Positions 18,241-29,900 of a stretch of DNA of 64,000 bases are shown here, piece by piece. Every line of letters begins with the position of its first letter. Within the stretch, counting starts at the first letter, position 1. The translations under genes and the position numbers were made by a program. Origin of the DNA: Chrysophaeum taylorii (lineage: Eukaryota; Sar; Pelagophyceae; Pelagomonadales; Pelagomonadaceae); assembly GCA_029834535.1 (NCBI GenBank), contig JAQMWT010000432.1, positions 1 through 64,000 on the forward strand, written 5' to 3'. The notes below the pieces were generated by a model. The model was not told where the DNA came from. It saw only the letters and a list, made by a program, of their open reading frames with translations, and made no database searches.

Positions 18241-18890
18241 GGTAAGGATCAGGTAGGAACGAGAGTAAGGATCAGGTAGGTGCGAGAGCCAGACAGTGAT
18301 CCTCCAAGCCGTCTACGGCGACCTCGCAGACTATTTCCACGACCCGCGGCGGCTCTTTTAGCCAGCGCGCCATTCTCACGCCCCGTCGAAACGATGTTGT
18401 CGATGCTGACAACGCGCGCATGACCGCGGCCTTTTTTTCCCGAAGACGAGGCGTCGGAGTTCTTTTCGGCCGACTAGGTTGGGTCGGAAGACGACGCCTC
18501 GCTCTTTACAGTCGAGTTTTCAACTCCCTGACAACCAACGGCATGCTGACTTTGATCGCGAGCTTAAAGTCTTCGCAACCTCGACCCGTCGCACGGCCAC
18601 TGCAACGGTACCAGATACATGATCGATCGTGTCGTTGTCACCGAGGCTTCTCCAACCTGTATCCCGTAAGGCCCGCCGACGCCAAACGATCACCAAGAGC
18701 CAGGGCCAGACGCCCCGCGAGGTCGGCGTCCTCTTGCCCACAAGCCCGTCTTCTGTCACGTCCAGCTCTACGTGGCTCTCTGTCGATCGGCAACCCCGAG
18801 AATATGCTCTTCTGAGTCGACGACTCCACCCTACCTCACACGTGCTCCGCAATACCGATAAGCCCCCTCCCGGCGTCTACACGCGCACTG
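18241..18890. other. Spacer with short duplication, no clear gene
   Basis: GTAAGGATCAGGTAGG occurs twice about 24 bp apart at 18242-18290. ORFs on both strands between 18420 and 18850 overlap each other and match no family I know. On the minus strand WPWLLVIVWRRR and similar words suggest possible gene debris, but this is not strong. Confidence 0.3.
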
Positions 18891-19135
18891 TAGGTGAACT
18901 TACTGGGACCAGGTGAACTTACCGGGGTTTGAGATTGGGATAGGTGAATATAGTGACCAGGTGAACTTACTGGGACCAGGTGAACTAACTTACTGGGGGT
19001 TTTAGAGTAAACTCAAAGGTTAGCGGCGTGTGCGGATCAAAGCAGCTTAGATTGGCGGAGGCGAGAGCGACGAGCTCGAAGGAGTGGTGTGAGCACGAGT
19101 GGGTTTACGGCGAACTTACTGGGGTTAGAGTTTTA
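18891..19135 (+). repeat. Dispersed repeat R, copy 2, with GGTGAACTTACTGGG array
   Basis: A degenerate array of AGGTGAACTTACTGGGACC units (18891-18995) is followed by the CAAAGGTTAGCG and GCAGCTTAGATTGG blocks. The same composite occurs inverted at 63757-64000. It ends about 65 bp before the GT49 start codon. Confidence 0.8.
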
Positions 19136-19198
19136 AATCAATCCCCAGGCTCTGCGAGGTTGGTTCCCGTTGATTGAACGAAGACACACCAATGCGTC

Positions 19199-20542
19199 AT
19201 GAATCGGCTTCGGCTGCGGAGCGCGCCGGCGTCAAGCGCTGCGACGCCGGCGAGGCCGCGGCGGGCTAGGCGGCGCGAGATGCCGTTTATCGTCCTCGCC
19301 TTGATCTGCGGCGCGGGGTTGGTGTCGTGTCGGGTTCTCGAGGCCTCGGGGCCCGGGCCCCCGCCAAGGGGGGCGCCGCCGGTTGTTGTGTTTCGAGAAG
19401 ATTCGGTCGGTCCCGATGACGTCGACGTGACACTCGTGGTGCAGACGTCGAGCGACCGCGCGCGGTTGCTGAGCCTGTTCTGCGATCGATGGCCGGGTCG
19501 GGTCGCGGCGGCCGTGCTGTCGCCGAGAGCAGACGACGGCGCGAGCGTCGTCTCCGAGCTCGCGGACGTCGCGGGATGCGGGCGCGGAGAGGTCGCGAGG
19601 ATCGAAAGCTTCCGCGCGACCGTCGGGGGGATGACGGAGACCGCGAGGCTGAGTCGCGGGCGGCTCTCGTTGCGAGCGCTGACGTCGCGTAACGATTCGT
19701 ATCCGATAAACGCGCTCCGGAACGCGGCGCTCGAGCTGGCGACGACCTCGCACGTCCTCGTGCTCGACATCGACTTTTTGCCGTCGACGGAGCTCTACGG
19801 CGCGATCCTCGCGCAGCGCGCGGTCCTCGCGTCGACCGAACGGCTCGCCGCGATCGTTCCGGCGTTCTCGCGCAAGGGCGAGTTTAAGGACGCGTCGATG
19901 GCCGAGTGGCGCGAGCAGCTGCTCGCGAACCGCGACCTCGCCCCCGCGACCCTGGCGACCCTCGCGCCCTGCCTCGCCACGGGAAGATGCATACAGTTCG
20001 ACGCGACGTGGAACCCAGACGCGCACTCGACGACCGACTCGGCCCGGTGGCTCGAGCAGGCGGCGGGGTATTTGGACGTTGCCGTCCGGGCCGCCGCGCG
20101 TTCCCTTCGTACCCCCCCCGTGATCGGCCGCGACCCTCCCTCCCACCTCGACCAGACGGCGGTTCCGCCCCTGCGCTTCGTGCGGTGTTTCGAGTCGAGC
20201 AGGTACGAGCCGTACCTCGTCCTGCGCCGCTCCGAGGCCCCCGAGTACGACGAGAATTTTGTCGGCTACGGCAAAAACAAGATCGAGTACGTCTCGCGAC
20301 TCCGCTACTCGGGCTTCTCCTTTGCCGTCCTCCCGCTCGGCTTTGTCTGCCACTGCCCGCACCCCCTCTCGCGCGACAAGCGATCCTGGCTCAAAGAGCC
20401 CCGCGGCAAGCGCGCGGTGGACCGTCTCTACAAAGCCGCCGTTTCTGGCATGGTCGACAATGTCAAAAAAGACCCCGCCGCCGCCGCCGTCGTCAACCGA
20501 ACCTGGCTCTGCAAGCAGCCCCGACGCCGGAAAACCCGATGA
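19199..20542 (+). CDS. GT49-type glycosyltransferase (LARGE/B4GAT1-like)
   Basis: A 447-aa type II membrane protein starting at ATG. A basic N-tail and one signal anchor (residues about 29-45, PFIVLALICGAGLVS) put the catalytic domain in the Golgi lumen. Family marks are YPINALRN (168-175), the DxD box in VLDIDFLPS (188-196) that binds metal and nucleotide sugar, FVGYGKNKIE and the His-rich HCPHPLS region. In animals this family adds glucuronic acid or xylose to matriglycan; the substrate in an alga is unknown. No intron was seen. Repeat R lies just upstream. The 3' end converges on the ferrochelatase gene with 43 bp between stops. Confidence 0.85.
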   Translation: MNRLRLRSAPASSAATPARPRRARRREMPFIVLALICGAGLVSCRVLEASGPGPPPRGAPPVVVFREDSVGPDDVDVTLVVQTSSDRARLLSLFCDRWPGRVAAAVLSPRADDGASVVSELADVAGCGRGEVARIESFRATVGGMTETARLSRGRLSLRALTSRNDSYPINALRNAALELATTSHVLVLDIDFLPSTELYGAILAQRAVLASTERLAAIVPAFSRKGEFKDASMAEWREQLLANRDLAPATLATLAPCLATGRCIQFDATWNPDAHSTTDSARWLEQAAGYLDVAVRAAARSLRTPPVIGRDPPSHLDQTAVPPLRFVRCFESSRYEPYLVLRRSEAPEYDENFVGYGKNKIEYVSRLRYSGFSFAVLPLGFVCHCPHPLSRDKRSWLKEPRGKRAVDRLYKAAVSGMVDNVKKDPAAAAVVNRTWLCKQPRRRKTR

Positions 20543-20585
20543 TCCAGGGTTTTTCAGAACGACCCAGGTCACGAGGGCGGTCGGG

Positions 20586-21149
20586 TTATTTTTCTCTCTC
20601 CATATCCTCCTCCGCAATCGCGGCCTGGATGGCGCCGAAAAAGGAGTCTTCGAAGGAGGAGGAGGAGGAGGAGGGCTGGTCCCTCTCGACCGCAGCGAGG
20701 ATGGTGTCGTGGAGAACGTCCAGGATGAGCGGGCTGTGGCCCAGGGGGGGCGTAACGAAGGACCTGACGGCGGGGTGACGGTCGTTGGCGTCGGCGAGGA
20801 GTGCCGGCACGTCGGTTACGGCGTGTCGGCCCGCGGCGAGGAAGAAGGGGTGGCAGACGACGACCTCGCAGCCCGCGGCGACGCAGGCGTCGAAGGCGTC
20901 CTGGATGTTCGGCCTCGCGATTTCCATGTGCGCCGGGAAGACGGCCCAGCCCGGAGGGGCGCGCATGGCACTATAGGACTCGCACAGCTTCTCGAGGCGC
21001 TCGTTCGCATCGGGTCGCGTGCTGCCGTGGTCAACGATAATCACACCGATCTTCTTTCCGCCGTAGGCATGGGGAGACACGCGTGGGTCGAAGGTGCTTG
21101 GAGCCTCCAAGGCGAGCGTCGTCGCCACCCACCAAAACCACCACCGCAT
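20586..21149 (-). CDS. SIRB: Sirohydrochlorin ferrochelatase (SirB/CbiX type), probably plastid
   Basis: A 187-aa protein. I use the ATG at 21149; the longer frame begins with TTG. SirB inserts Fe2+ into sirohydrochlorin to make siroheme, the cofactor of plastid nitrite and sulfite reductases. IIVDHGSTRPDANERL holds the conserved metal-binding His, and AHMEIARPNIQDAFDA, CHPFFLAAGRH with a second His, VTDVPALL and PPLGHSPLI are all typical. A single small domain is the plant and algal form. The N-terminus MRWWFWWVATTLALEAPSTF resembles a signal peptide followed by a transit-like segment, as in secondary plastids. It is divergent from the sulfotransferase gene, with 92 bp between start codons. 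Confidence 0.88.
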   Translation of the reverse strand: MRWWFWWVATTLALEAPSTFDPRVSPHAYGGKKIGVIIVDHGSTRPDANERLEKLCESYSAMRAPPGWAVFPAHMEIARPNIQDAFDACVAAGCEVVVCHPFFLAAGRHAVTDVPALLADANDRHPAVRSFVTPPLGHSPLILDVLHDTILAAVERDQPSSSSSSFEDSFFGAIQAAIAEEDMEREK

Positions 21150-21241
21150 GCCGCCCGCCAATCTAAGATCACGCCCTTAACACAAAATACCCCTTTTTTG
21201 ACTCTTAAAAACCAAACCTTTTGAGTAGTTGTTTACTCCTG

Positions 21242-22483
21242 ATGCTGTGCGTCGTCGTCGTCGTCGTCTTGGCGTTCGCTCAGGAGCCCTGGAGCGGGCG
21301 GCTCCCGAACAACGTGGTGTTCGTCAAGGGAAAAAAGGTCGCCGGAACAACCGTCGGGGGAATCGTGCGACGCCTCGGCCGCAAGCTGGGCATCGCCTTC
21401 TTCTCGCCCGTGGTACCCTCCTTGACTTCGAACGCCTGGCGGTCGGGGGGGCGCGAGAAGTGGATCCTCGAGCGGTTTGGGGAGTTCGTCAAGGCGTCCG
21501 ATGCCCCGTACGTCGCGTGGGCCCAGGAGCAGACGCTCCGGCCGCGACGTTCGGGCGTCGAGGCCGCGTCGCTTATGGCCGTCGCGACAAAGGCGTGGCG
21601 CGTTACCATTGTTCGCGAACCTTACGCCCACGCGCTCTCGGCGTGCACCCACTTTGGTCCCTGCGCGGCCAAGACCGTCGGGAACAAGCAGTTTCGCAAC
21701 ACCTCGTCGGCCGCGCGGGTCGCGTGGGTCGACGGCGCGCTCGGACCGGCGCAAATGACGCGCTTCGTCACGCCGGATCCAGTCATGAATGCGACGGCGA
21801 CGGTCGACTTCTACCACGCGGTCCTGCTGGCCGACGACCTCGATCGCTCCCTCGTCGCCCTAGCCCTCGCAATCGACGGCGTCGGCCTAGACGACGTTCT
21901 CCACATAGCCGCGAAGACGACGCACACCGCGCGCCGGCCCCCCGTCGAGCCCCAACCCCCCGACTTCCTCGACCACCTCAAAACCCTCTTCTACGCGGGG
22001 CACGACCCGAACGAACAACACGCCTACGAGAACTCGCCGCACCTCGCCCCCGACACCCGACTCTATCTTCGGGCCAAAGCCCGCCTCCGCGCCACCGTCG
22101 ACGCCGTCGGCCCCGACCGCTTCGACCGCGAACTCCGCCGCTACCGCAGAATGCAGGCCCGCATGCTCCTCGCCTGCTCGACTCGACACCACGCTTCGCA
22201 AAACGCCACCGACCGCCGTTCGCTCCCCGCCGGCATCTCGCCCCGGGCTGCCCGCCAGTGCCTCTACGCCGACCAGGGCTGCGGCTACCGCTGCATCGAC
22301 GCCTGGCTCGCCGAACGCGACTCCCGTCTCCGCACGCGGGTCGCGACGCGCCACCATCGCGCATCCCGACCTCGTCCAAACGACGACGTCGACGACCCGC
22401 GGCCACCTCTATCTCCCCAGGCCCAGGCCCCCCGGCCCCGGGGGGAGGTGATAATAGACCGACCACCACCACGAGCGACATAA
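21242..22483 (+). CDS. Secretory-pathway sulfotransferase
   Basis: A 413-aa protein starting at ATG 21242 (the longer frame starts with TTG). A hydrophobic N-terminus (MLCVVVVVVLAFAQ) acts as signal peptide or anchor. VFVKGKKVAGTT (about 26-37) fits the 5'-phosphosulfate loop and RVTIVREPYAHALSA (120-134) the 3'-phosphate-binding motif for PAPS. This resembles Golgi carbohydrate sulfotransferases. The C-terminal region has several Cys (CLYADQGCGYRC) that may form disulfides, then a disordered basic/Pro-rich tail. The acceptor is probably a secreted glycan, since the gene sits beside a Golgi-type GT49 gene; the two enzymes need not act together. Confidence 0.75.
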   Translation: MLCVVVVVVLAFAQEPWSGRLPNNVVFVKGKKVAGTTVGGIVRRLGRKLGIAFFSPVVPSLTSNAWRSGGREKWILERFGEFVKASDAPYVAWAQEQTLRPRRSGVEAASLMAVATKAWRVTIVREPYAHALSACTHFGPCAAKTVGNKQFRNTSSAARVAWVDGALGPAQMTRFVTPDPVMNATATVDFYHAVLLADDLDRSLVALALAIDGVGLDDVLHIAAKTTHTARRPPVEPQPPDFLDHLKTLFYAGHDPNEQHAYENSPHLAPDTRLYLRAKARLRATVDAVGPDRFDRELRRYRRMQARMLLACSTRHHASQNATDRRSLPAGISPRAARQCLYADQGCGYRCIDAWLAERDSRLRTRVATRHHRASRPRPNDDVDDPRPPLSPQAQAPRPRGEVIIDRPPPRAT

Positions 22484-22939
22484 TTAGCATTTGTAGGAGG
22501 AGGAGGACGTGGGGCGGCCTGCTCCTTTTGTTGAAGGAAATGTTGTCGTAGGCTCTACGTGAACTTCCCAGCCCCTCTGCTGCGAGATCTCGCCCTTTCG
22601 TTTAGGATCCTCGCCCCCCCCCCCGTCATCAGGGCTGTGGCCACGTCGTCCTCCTGCTCGACACCATCGACTTTTTATGCAACGCGCCACAAAGCACTCC
22701 TGCCGAAGCGCCACTGCGCCTTCGCGTCGCTCGACGCGGCCTGGCTGGCTCGACCGCCATATCTGTCTGCAAAGTCTCTTCTCCTCATAGCACATATGCC
22801 CCCCTAGCCTACGATTGATGGTCTCCCGATAAGCGCTGCTTCTCCTCTTCTTCGGGTGGCCCTGGCACAACCAACCGCCCGTGTGAAAAGGATATTGATA
22901 TTGTACGTAGCGGCGAAGTCCGGAACTGATGGTCGTCGC
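22484..22939. other. Spacer after sulfotransferase, no gene seen
   Basis: About 450 bp between the ends of two converging genes. A 128-codon minus-strand frame here is low-complexity and matches nothing. No RNA gene was recognised. Confidence 0.4.
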
Positions 22940-23374
22940 TTAGGAGCGAGGCTTCTCCTTCTTTTCCTTGTAGAGGGCGAGGAGACTGACGCCGGCGACC
23001 TTGGCGATCTTGAAACGCACGCCCGGAATGTCGCCAACGGCGTGGCCGCGCCGTCCAAAACCAGCGACGAGGACCTCGTCGTTCTCGTCGACGTAGTTCA
23101 GGCAGCCGTCGCGAGGCACAAAGGCCGCGATTTTCTTGCCGTTCTTTATGAGCTGGACGCGCACGCACTTGCGAATGGCCGAATTGGGCTGCTTGGCCTC
23201 GATCCCGATCTTCTCGAGCACGATGCCCTTCGCGTGCGACGCCCCACCGAACGGCTTCGCGTACTGCGAGATGTTGTGCGACTTGGCGTACTCCTTGTTC
23301 GCCCACTTCTGCATGCGCCGGTGCGTCCGCAGCTTGCGCCCCGCGCGCAGACCATTCGGCTTGTGCTTGCCCAT
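22940..23374 (-). CDS. RPS23: 40S ribosomal protein uS12 (RPS23)
   Basis: 144 aa from ATG to stop, the normal length for eukaryotic uS12, a decoding-centre protein of the small cytosolic subunit. [39 protein letters not shown] and [20 protein letters not shown] are diagnostic. The loop KQPNSAIRK includes the conserved Pro (residue 63) that is hydroxylated in many eukaryotes. No intron. The gene is head to head with the unknown gene at 23451, with 76 bp between start codons, so the two likely share a promoter. Confidence 0.98.
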   Translation of the reverse strand: MGKHKPNGLRAGRKLRTHRRMQKWANKEYAKSHNISQYAKPFGGASHAKGIVLEKIGIEAKQPNSAIRKCVRVQLIKNGKKIAAFVPRDGCLNYVDENDEVLVAGFGRRGHAVGDIPGVRFKIAKVAGVSLLALYKEKKEKPRS

Positions 23375-23450
23375 CTCTCAGCGATTGGCGACCTTATTAA
23401 CAAACACGAGTCTAGCTTACCCTCCTCCTCCTCACGACGCCTGATGCTGT

Positions 23451-23876
23451 ATGGGTGGGAAAGTCGGCCTCGCACTGCTGGCATTGATTCCGCGGCACTC
23501 GGTGCACCGCGGCCCGGCCAAGTGCTTTGGCAGCGGCGGCGTTGATTGGGACTTGACCGAGTACGACGTGGTCGAGTACGCGCTCGACAACGACGACCTT
23601 GGGTTGGGGGTTGTCGTTGCTGACGGCCGAGTTCAACCTTTGTGTGCCTGGCGTGATGGCGGCCCCGAGTTCGTCTGGGACGAAGACGCGCCGACCGTAG
23701 AGGCGAGTCGAGTGCGACGGGTCATCGACGCCTGGCCCACCAGCCGACAACTCGACGGCGGCATGGGCCCTGCCAACCCGCACGGCGACATATGCGAGGA
23801 CGTCTACATCGTCGAGCCCGCCGATCTTTCCGAACGAACCAGTATCGTTGTCCGGACTGACCGCGAATGGTGGTAG
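23451..23876 (+). CDS. Unknown small acidic protein (141 aa)
   Basis: ATG-to-stop frame of 141 codons. I do not recognise the family. The middle is acidic and looks like a compact beta-rich domain (LTEYDVVEYALDNDDLG, VVVADGRVQPLCAW). A second conserved-looking patch is ANPHGDICEDVYIVEP. The N-terminus is mildly hydrophobic but not a clear signal. It faces RPS23 across 76 bp and its stop lies 30 bp from the converging stop of the IP3 receptor gene. Such tight packing and the clean frame argue that it is real. Confidence 0.6.
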   Translation: MGGKVGLALLALIPRHSVHRGPAKCFGSGGVDWDLTEYDVVEYALDNDDLGLGVVVADGRVQPLCAWRDGGPEFVWDEDAPTVEASRVRRVIDAWPTSRQLDGGMGPANPHGDICEDVYIVEPADLSERTSIVVRTDREWW

Positions 23877-23906
23877 CCAACAAGGGTTGACTCTCCGTAC
23901 CCCTAG

Positions 23907-26900
23907 CTAGTTACGCTTGTTTGTCCATGCCTGGAGGATGAGGGAGTCACCGGACGGGATCCAGGAGAGGTCGCCAGCGTTGAGGCGGCGGGCGACAGAC
24001 GATTCAACGCCGTTGTACTCAGTGGGCGGCTTGCGGGCAAGATGTTCGACGAAGAGAAGGTAGGCCCACATGTTGTGCTCGTAGTGCACGTGGCGCACGA
24101 AGCCGCCGGGCGCGGGGCTCCAGATGTACCACGGGGCGTTGCCTACGTGGACGCAACGGCGCGAGTCCTCGAACGACGTTCTCGCGACGCCGCACACAAA
24201 GCACCGCCCTTGGAGCACACCCTTGCGCTCGTTGGCAATGTCGCGCAGCTGCGAGAACGTGTCGATGATAATACCAAAGACGAGGTTGAGTAACAATACG
24301 ACGACGATGATAAAAAAGCTGAGATCGAAGAGCATGCGCGCGAGACGGCGGCGAAAGCTCCAGTCGCGGCCGGGCACGGCGCCCACTTCGAAGCTCAAGT
24401 AATCGCCCATGCCGCCGCCCGCGAGGAGCCCAAAGTGCAGCACCGTCGCAAAGCAATTGACAAGATCGTCGCAGTGGTGGATGACCGAAAAGTCGTCGTC
24501 GTCATCGCTTAGTTCCCGGTAGTCGGCGGCTAGGTGGATGAAGGCGACAAACGAGAAGAGAAGGAGGACGAGGAGGGTGAAGACGCCAGTCACCGCGAGG
24601 GACCCGCTAAGAATTGGTCGAACGACCGCGCGGATGACGTCGCGGAGAGTCTCAGATGAGCGCGCGATGTCGACGAGTTGCGCGCAGGCGAGGGCCGGCG
24701 CTCGCCGCACGCCGATAAAAAGTGCTAAGGTCGAAAGCACGAGCCACAAGATTCGATTCGCGACGTCTACGGTTGTCACGACGTCGAAGACGAATTTGTA
24801 TGACGCGAAGACCAAGTTTGAGCCCGACACTCCTTCGCTACCGCCTAAGATCGCCCCAGTATGGGTGCGGACGTCTTTCAGAAAAATAAGCGCACACGAC
24901 GTGGTCGCCACCACGATAATTATGGTCGACGGCCTCCCGACACGCGTCGAAGGGTCTCCAAAGGTGAATCTCAGAAGAACGCTGAATGCCATGAAGAATG
25001 CTGCGACACAAAGCGCGCGCATCCAGAACGTCTGACGACGCGTCGTGTCGCGCCCCACCACGGAAGCTGCGAGCGAAATTCTCTTGGCTTCTTCGACCGA
25101 CATTCTGGCTGCGGTGGCAGTAGTGGACCCTTGATCCTTCGCCTCGATTCTGCTCCTCGCTCGCATTCGTAGAGCGCCATGTTTGACGACTGCCGCTGCC
25201 ACGAGCACAAAGTTGAGCGCAACCAGCGCTGCGTTCAAGCCAACGGCCAGATACTTTCCCCAGATGTTTCGAAATCGGGGTGGTTTGGAATATCGGCTAC
25301 CGCGAGCGTGGACGCTACCATGGAGCTTGTACTCGAGTTGAACCAGCAGCACGGCCGCGAGCGCGGCCACCACATACGGCGCGAGCGTCTCGAACGTCAA
25401 TGCGAGATCGAGGAGCAAACGTCGCGCGGGCAACTCTTGCGTGTCGGCAAGGAACCCGAGTTCGTCGAGAAGCTTTGGACCCTGCACGAGGAGAAGCTCG
25501 CCCAAGTGGTCCTCGCTAGTTACGTCAATGGCATCGAGCGTTCGAGTTTTGAGCGTGCTAGTCAAGAAGTCGACCTCTCGCGGCCACGGAAACAACGCGA
25601 CGACGATCGACGACTCGTCCAGCGCCACTTCGACCGATCCTGTGCCATTGCCAATTCGTGCTGCCGCTCGCATCGCGGCCGCTTTTTCGGTATCGTTCAC
25701 CTGGCTGCGCCACGGTAGCCTTGAGGGAATACCATCAGACGCGCTAGAGAATTTTTCCAAGCTGGAAAAAAACATCGTGGAACTTGGCCTCTCGGTTGTA
25801 CGAATATACGAGCTTGTGATCTGCGAAACAGAATCTTCGTTTTCGTTGTCGTCTTCATTAAGACTCAAGGCCTGCTCGAGAAACAGCGCCAACGAGCGTT
25901 CGACGCCCGCACGTACGGCGCGAGATTCTATCAGCACCGACTGTCTTTGCTTCGTTTTCTCTCTGCTACAAAGACGGATCGCGAGTTCGAGCGCCTGTAG
26001 TACGATGCGATTTGATTCGATTATGTCTGAGGCAGCATACCAGATGTGCTAACTCGAGGTTGGGGTCGAGCCACTTCCAGGCAAGAATATCGCTTGCGAG
26101 CGACGATTGTTCCGCACTTTCGACAATGACCGCGCGAAGCAACGCGGGAGTCGCGTACGAAGCTATGACAGAGCAATGACGACCACCATTTGAACGGCCT
26201 TCAATAAGCGCAAGGAAAAGCTTGAGTGAAGCTGCCCGCAGCTCGCTATTTTGAGGGCCGGTGCCTGCCTCAACACTGTTCACGTCGACTGCGGCAGCGA
26301 GCGCAGCCAACATACTTCTCCCTCGCTCGCGATCGTAGAAGAGTAGGGTTTCTTGACTCAGAAAACACGGCCCTTGCGTCGCCTCGACGAGCAAAGCGAC
26401 AGTCAGTAGTGCGATGCGCAGGAAGCGTTCTCTCGCCTCGTCGGATACGACCGCGGCGGTCGACGAGCCGGCGATCGGTGCCCTTTGTTGTCGCTGGAGT
26501 TTTCCAACATGGTGACGACGACGGTTTGCTAGGGAGTACCCGGCGGCCTTCATGCTAGCCACAAAGAGGTGCGACGCGGCACACAGCACGCATAGCTTTT
26601 GGTCCGTATCAGCAAGCAAATGTTGGCTTTCGCGATTGTGACCTTCTGCAAACAACTGCAGCATTTTGAGCACAGCCAGAAGATGATCGAACAGCCTGTC
26701 GTTCGCTTCCAGACCGGGGGGCATTTTGTGCCCAATTTCGCGGCGTGCATTCTGCGGCATATCAAGACCCGCAAATGCTGCCGCGACGTCTTCAAACAAC
26801 TGCGCTGATCCCATGAGAAATTCGCCACCTGTTGCTCTGATCCGTCGCGCAACATGATGTTGAGCTGCGGCGTGGCCGCCAGCAAGGCAAGCACCAGATA

Positions 26901-29900
26901 AACGCGAGGCTTCGACGGCGAGACACAACTGATGCATCCCGATAACGGCTCCTTTGGTCTTGCGGACATGCAGGTTTTTAACCACATCCACGACGAGCGT
27001 CGCGCCGCCTGCTTGAACGAGTACGTCCTGGAGCTCGATGGCTGAAAGTGTTGCTGCAGGCCGGCATACATCTCCTGATCCATTCATGTCATGAATGTCC
27101 GTTTCACTCGAAGCCGCTGCTCTTGACTCCCAGGATTCAAGCGCGTGCCGCACCGCGCGCAGAAAAACTGTCGCCAACGCGCAACGAGACACTTCATCGC
27201 GTCCATGCGTCCCGCTCTGACCAGGAGGAATCTAGCGAAACAGAGAGATGTAAGAAACACACAGTGAAACCACAAGCACAATACGCTTACCTCGAGCCAA
27301 AGATCAATCGTCGCGCGAACAGGATCGTCACGAGAAGCCATATAACACTCCTCGCACGCACCTGTTGCACTTGCTTGCGCGCCTGACGCACACCATCGAG
27401 TATGATCTAAGAGCCGCGTTGTCACGGCTTCAAATGTTGCGCTGCGCGAGGGTGCGGACACTGTCAGCGTACGAACTGACTCACGTTGGGGTAGTTGAAT
27501 TCCTGGTCTGCTGCCGCTGCGTCTCCTTGCGCGCTTGTCTCGTGCAGACGACGCAGGATTCTCCGCCTTATCGTCTTCATTTTGATCCTCAAACACTCCG
27601 CTCATCGAAAGATGCTGTTCGTTCAGTGGAAGCGTTAATAGTGCGTCTGCGATCATTTTTATCTCTTCGTCTTTTGCGAACTCATTCGTGCACAAACCGC
27701 GTTGAAGTTCCGCAAATTGGTGCAGTTGATCCATTGCTTCTTTAAGTTGCTCTACCGTCCCGCCGCAAAACAATCCGGTTGCCGCCACGGTATACGTTGG
27801 TTCATGACACGCGCTCACGGGTTTCAACAAGTCTGCTGTGAGCCCCTCGTCTTCAAACGCGGCAAACTTCTCGCTGTCGGGTGAAGCGAGGAGTGGATCA
27901 AATACAGGCAGCTGTTCGTCAGACCTCGGAAAATTGAAAATGCTGCATAGGCGCTGGCCGACCCATGTTGTTTCCATGGCCCGACGGGGAAAGCGCTTTG
28001 ATTCTAGAGCTGACCGTGCGGTCCGAGCCACTATACCAAATAAGGAAGATGACGAACCTGACAAGCTCGCAGAAATCAAAGAATTCTCGCGAGCTGCGTA
28101 TTCAAAAACTGTCGCGATGACGGCCATTGCTCGCGCACGTTTCACCGCACGCAGTCGACGCGAGGTACCTTGAATTCCCGGCTCGAGGAGTTTGGCTCTT
28201 GACAGCGCATATTCCGTCAGCGCAGTTGCTTCGGCCGTGAGCCAATCACTCTCGTGCAAACGCACATCTTCCGCGCCTGTTTGAGATCGGATAGCCTGCC
28301 AAGGCTCGTCATCTTGGGAATCATCCGTAGCGCACTGAGTATCCTCATAAGGCTCCTCATTTTCGCTCCTGTCGTCCAAAGTAGCCACATTGCCCTCGTG
28401 GTAATCTTTCAGATGAGCGTGAACGATAAACGCATCGAGCGCGGCCTCGAGTTCACTATTGTCAGTTTTGGAAACGGTCTTGCACGCCAGCTTGAGAGGC
28501 AGCACAAGACGAGCGTGTGCCATGACGGACTCTTCGGGTGCGAAGATAGAGCAGCAGTGAGCTGCTATGAGGATGAGGCGCGCCGAGATATTCGAGTCAG
28601 CCCCTAGTTTGAACGTTGAAACGATGGCCCTCAAGGTGGCGAGTGGTTGCGTCATAGCGCAAGTCTCCACAAGGTTCACGGCTGCGATAGATCTTCGTTC
28701 CACGCACCGACGAATCGCGGGCGGAGGCACTTTCAGTTTCGGGAAAATTCGAAGCAACGGAGTGAGAGCTTCACATGCGCAATCCACGATGTTGTCATTG
28801 ACGCTCGCTGCGAGGTGAAAGAGCGCGGGACCGAAGATGAACATGGCGTCATGTCTCCCACATTCCAACGCAGTTTGGCCGGCATCACCACCAACCTTGA
28901 CATGCAACGCTCCCGTTTCAAAGTGCGCACCCATGTATGATGCTGACGCTCTGCGCAGCTTCTCAAGATTCTCAGGGATCTCGCCGCACAGTTCACACGT
29001 TGCAACAAACGCTGCCAGTGCAAGATTCGGGCCTCCTAACTGCCTTTGCAAGTAGTAGGCACGAAACCGTCCCGACAACGCCGATTCTTCGGCGAGCCTC
29101 GTCTCAGTCTTCATCAAGGTGGGATTTGTGTTTCTTTTTGCTTGAGCTTGCGACGCGCTGTCACGATGCAAGCTTGTTTCTGGCCTCCCATGCGGCAGGT
29201 ATTCCTCCTGAACGGAAACGACAATATCGGTATGTACAGTCTTCGCTTCCTCGGCACGGCCATGTAAGGTGTAGGACTTCATCCCGTCGAAAATCTGTGC
29301 AGCACTCTCTGCAGACATGAAGAGTCTTTCCAAGGATGTGCACCTGCAACGAATTAATATTGATGATTCCTTTTGTGCCATAAAACGGAGGGTTTTTGTT
29401 AGCTCGATGATATCCCGTCGCAACTTAAGCGCTGCGTTGAGCATCGCGTCCATAAAATGGCTAGCCTCATCGCCAAATATTAGATAGGAGTGCGCGAGCA
29501 GCTTCTCCTGTAAACTTTCAGGCATTAAACGACGAAGGGTCAGTCGGAGAGCTGCTGAACAGAGTTCATCGGAGGCGCTTAGAAGCTGCGGCGCCGCGAC
29601 TTTAAAGCAAGATTGCCTCGATAAAACGCGGGTCGTATTATTATTTGCTCCAAGATCGATGGGAAGATACTTTCGAGACACTAGTGACTTTGCATCCGCA
29701 GACAGCTTCCCGTCTTTGTTGACCAAAACAGATCCTGCCTTCGCTCTTTCTAAAATGCTGGCGATCATGACTGAGAGCCGCGCGTCAGCAATCATGTCCT
29801 GCGTCGAAAGCATGGCGTCTACCACCGCGCCGGAACACTGAGTTTGGAGTGGTGCTGCACCAATCTCCCGCAAAGCACAGAGAGCGCGATATGTCGGGCC

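Noticed and set aside
19232-20617. A 461-codon minus-strand frame over the GT49 gene
   Set aside because: Low-complexity Arg/Gly-rich antisense of the glycosyltransferase codons.
22484-22870. A 128-codon minus-strand frame after the sulfotransferase gene
   Set aside because: Basic, Ser-rich, no family, and it overlaps the 5' side of the RPS23 terminator region without a supporting start context.
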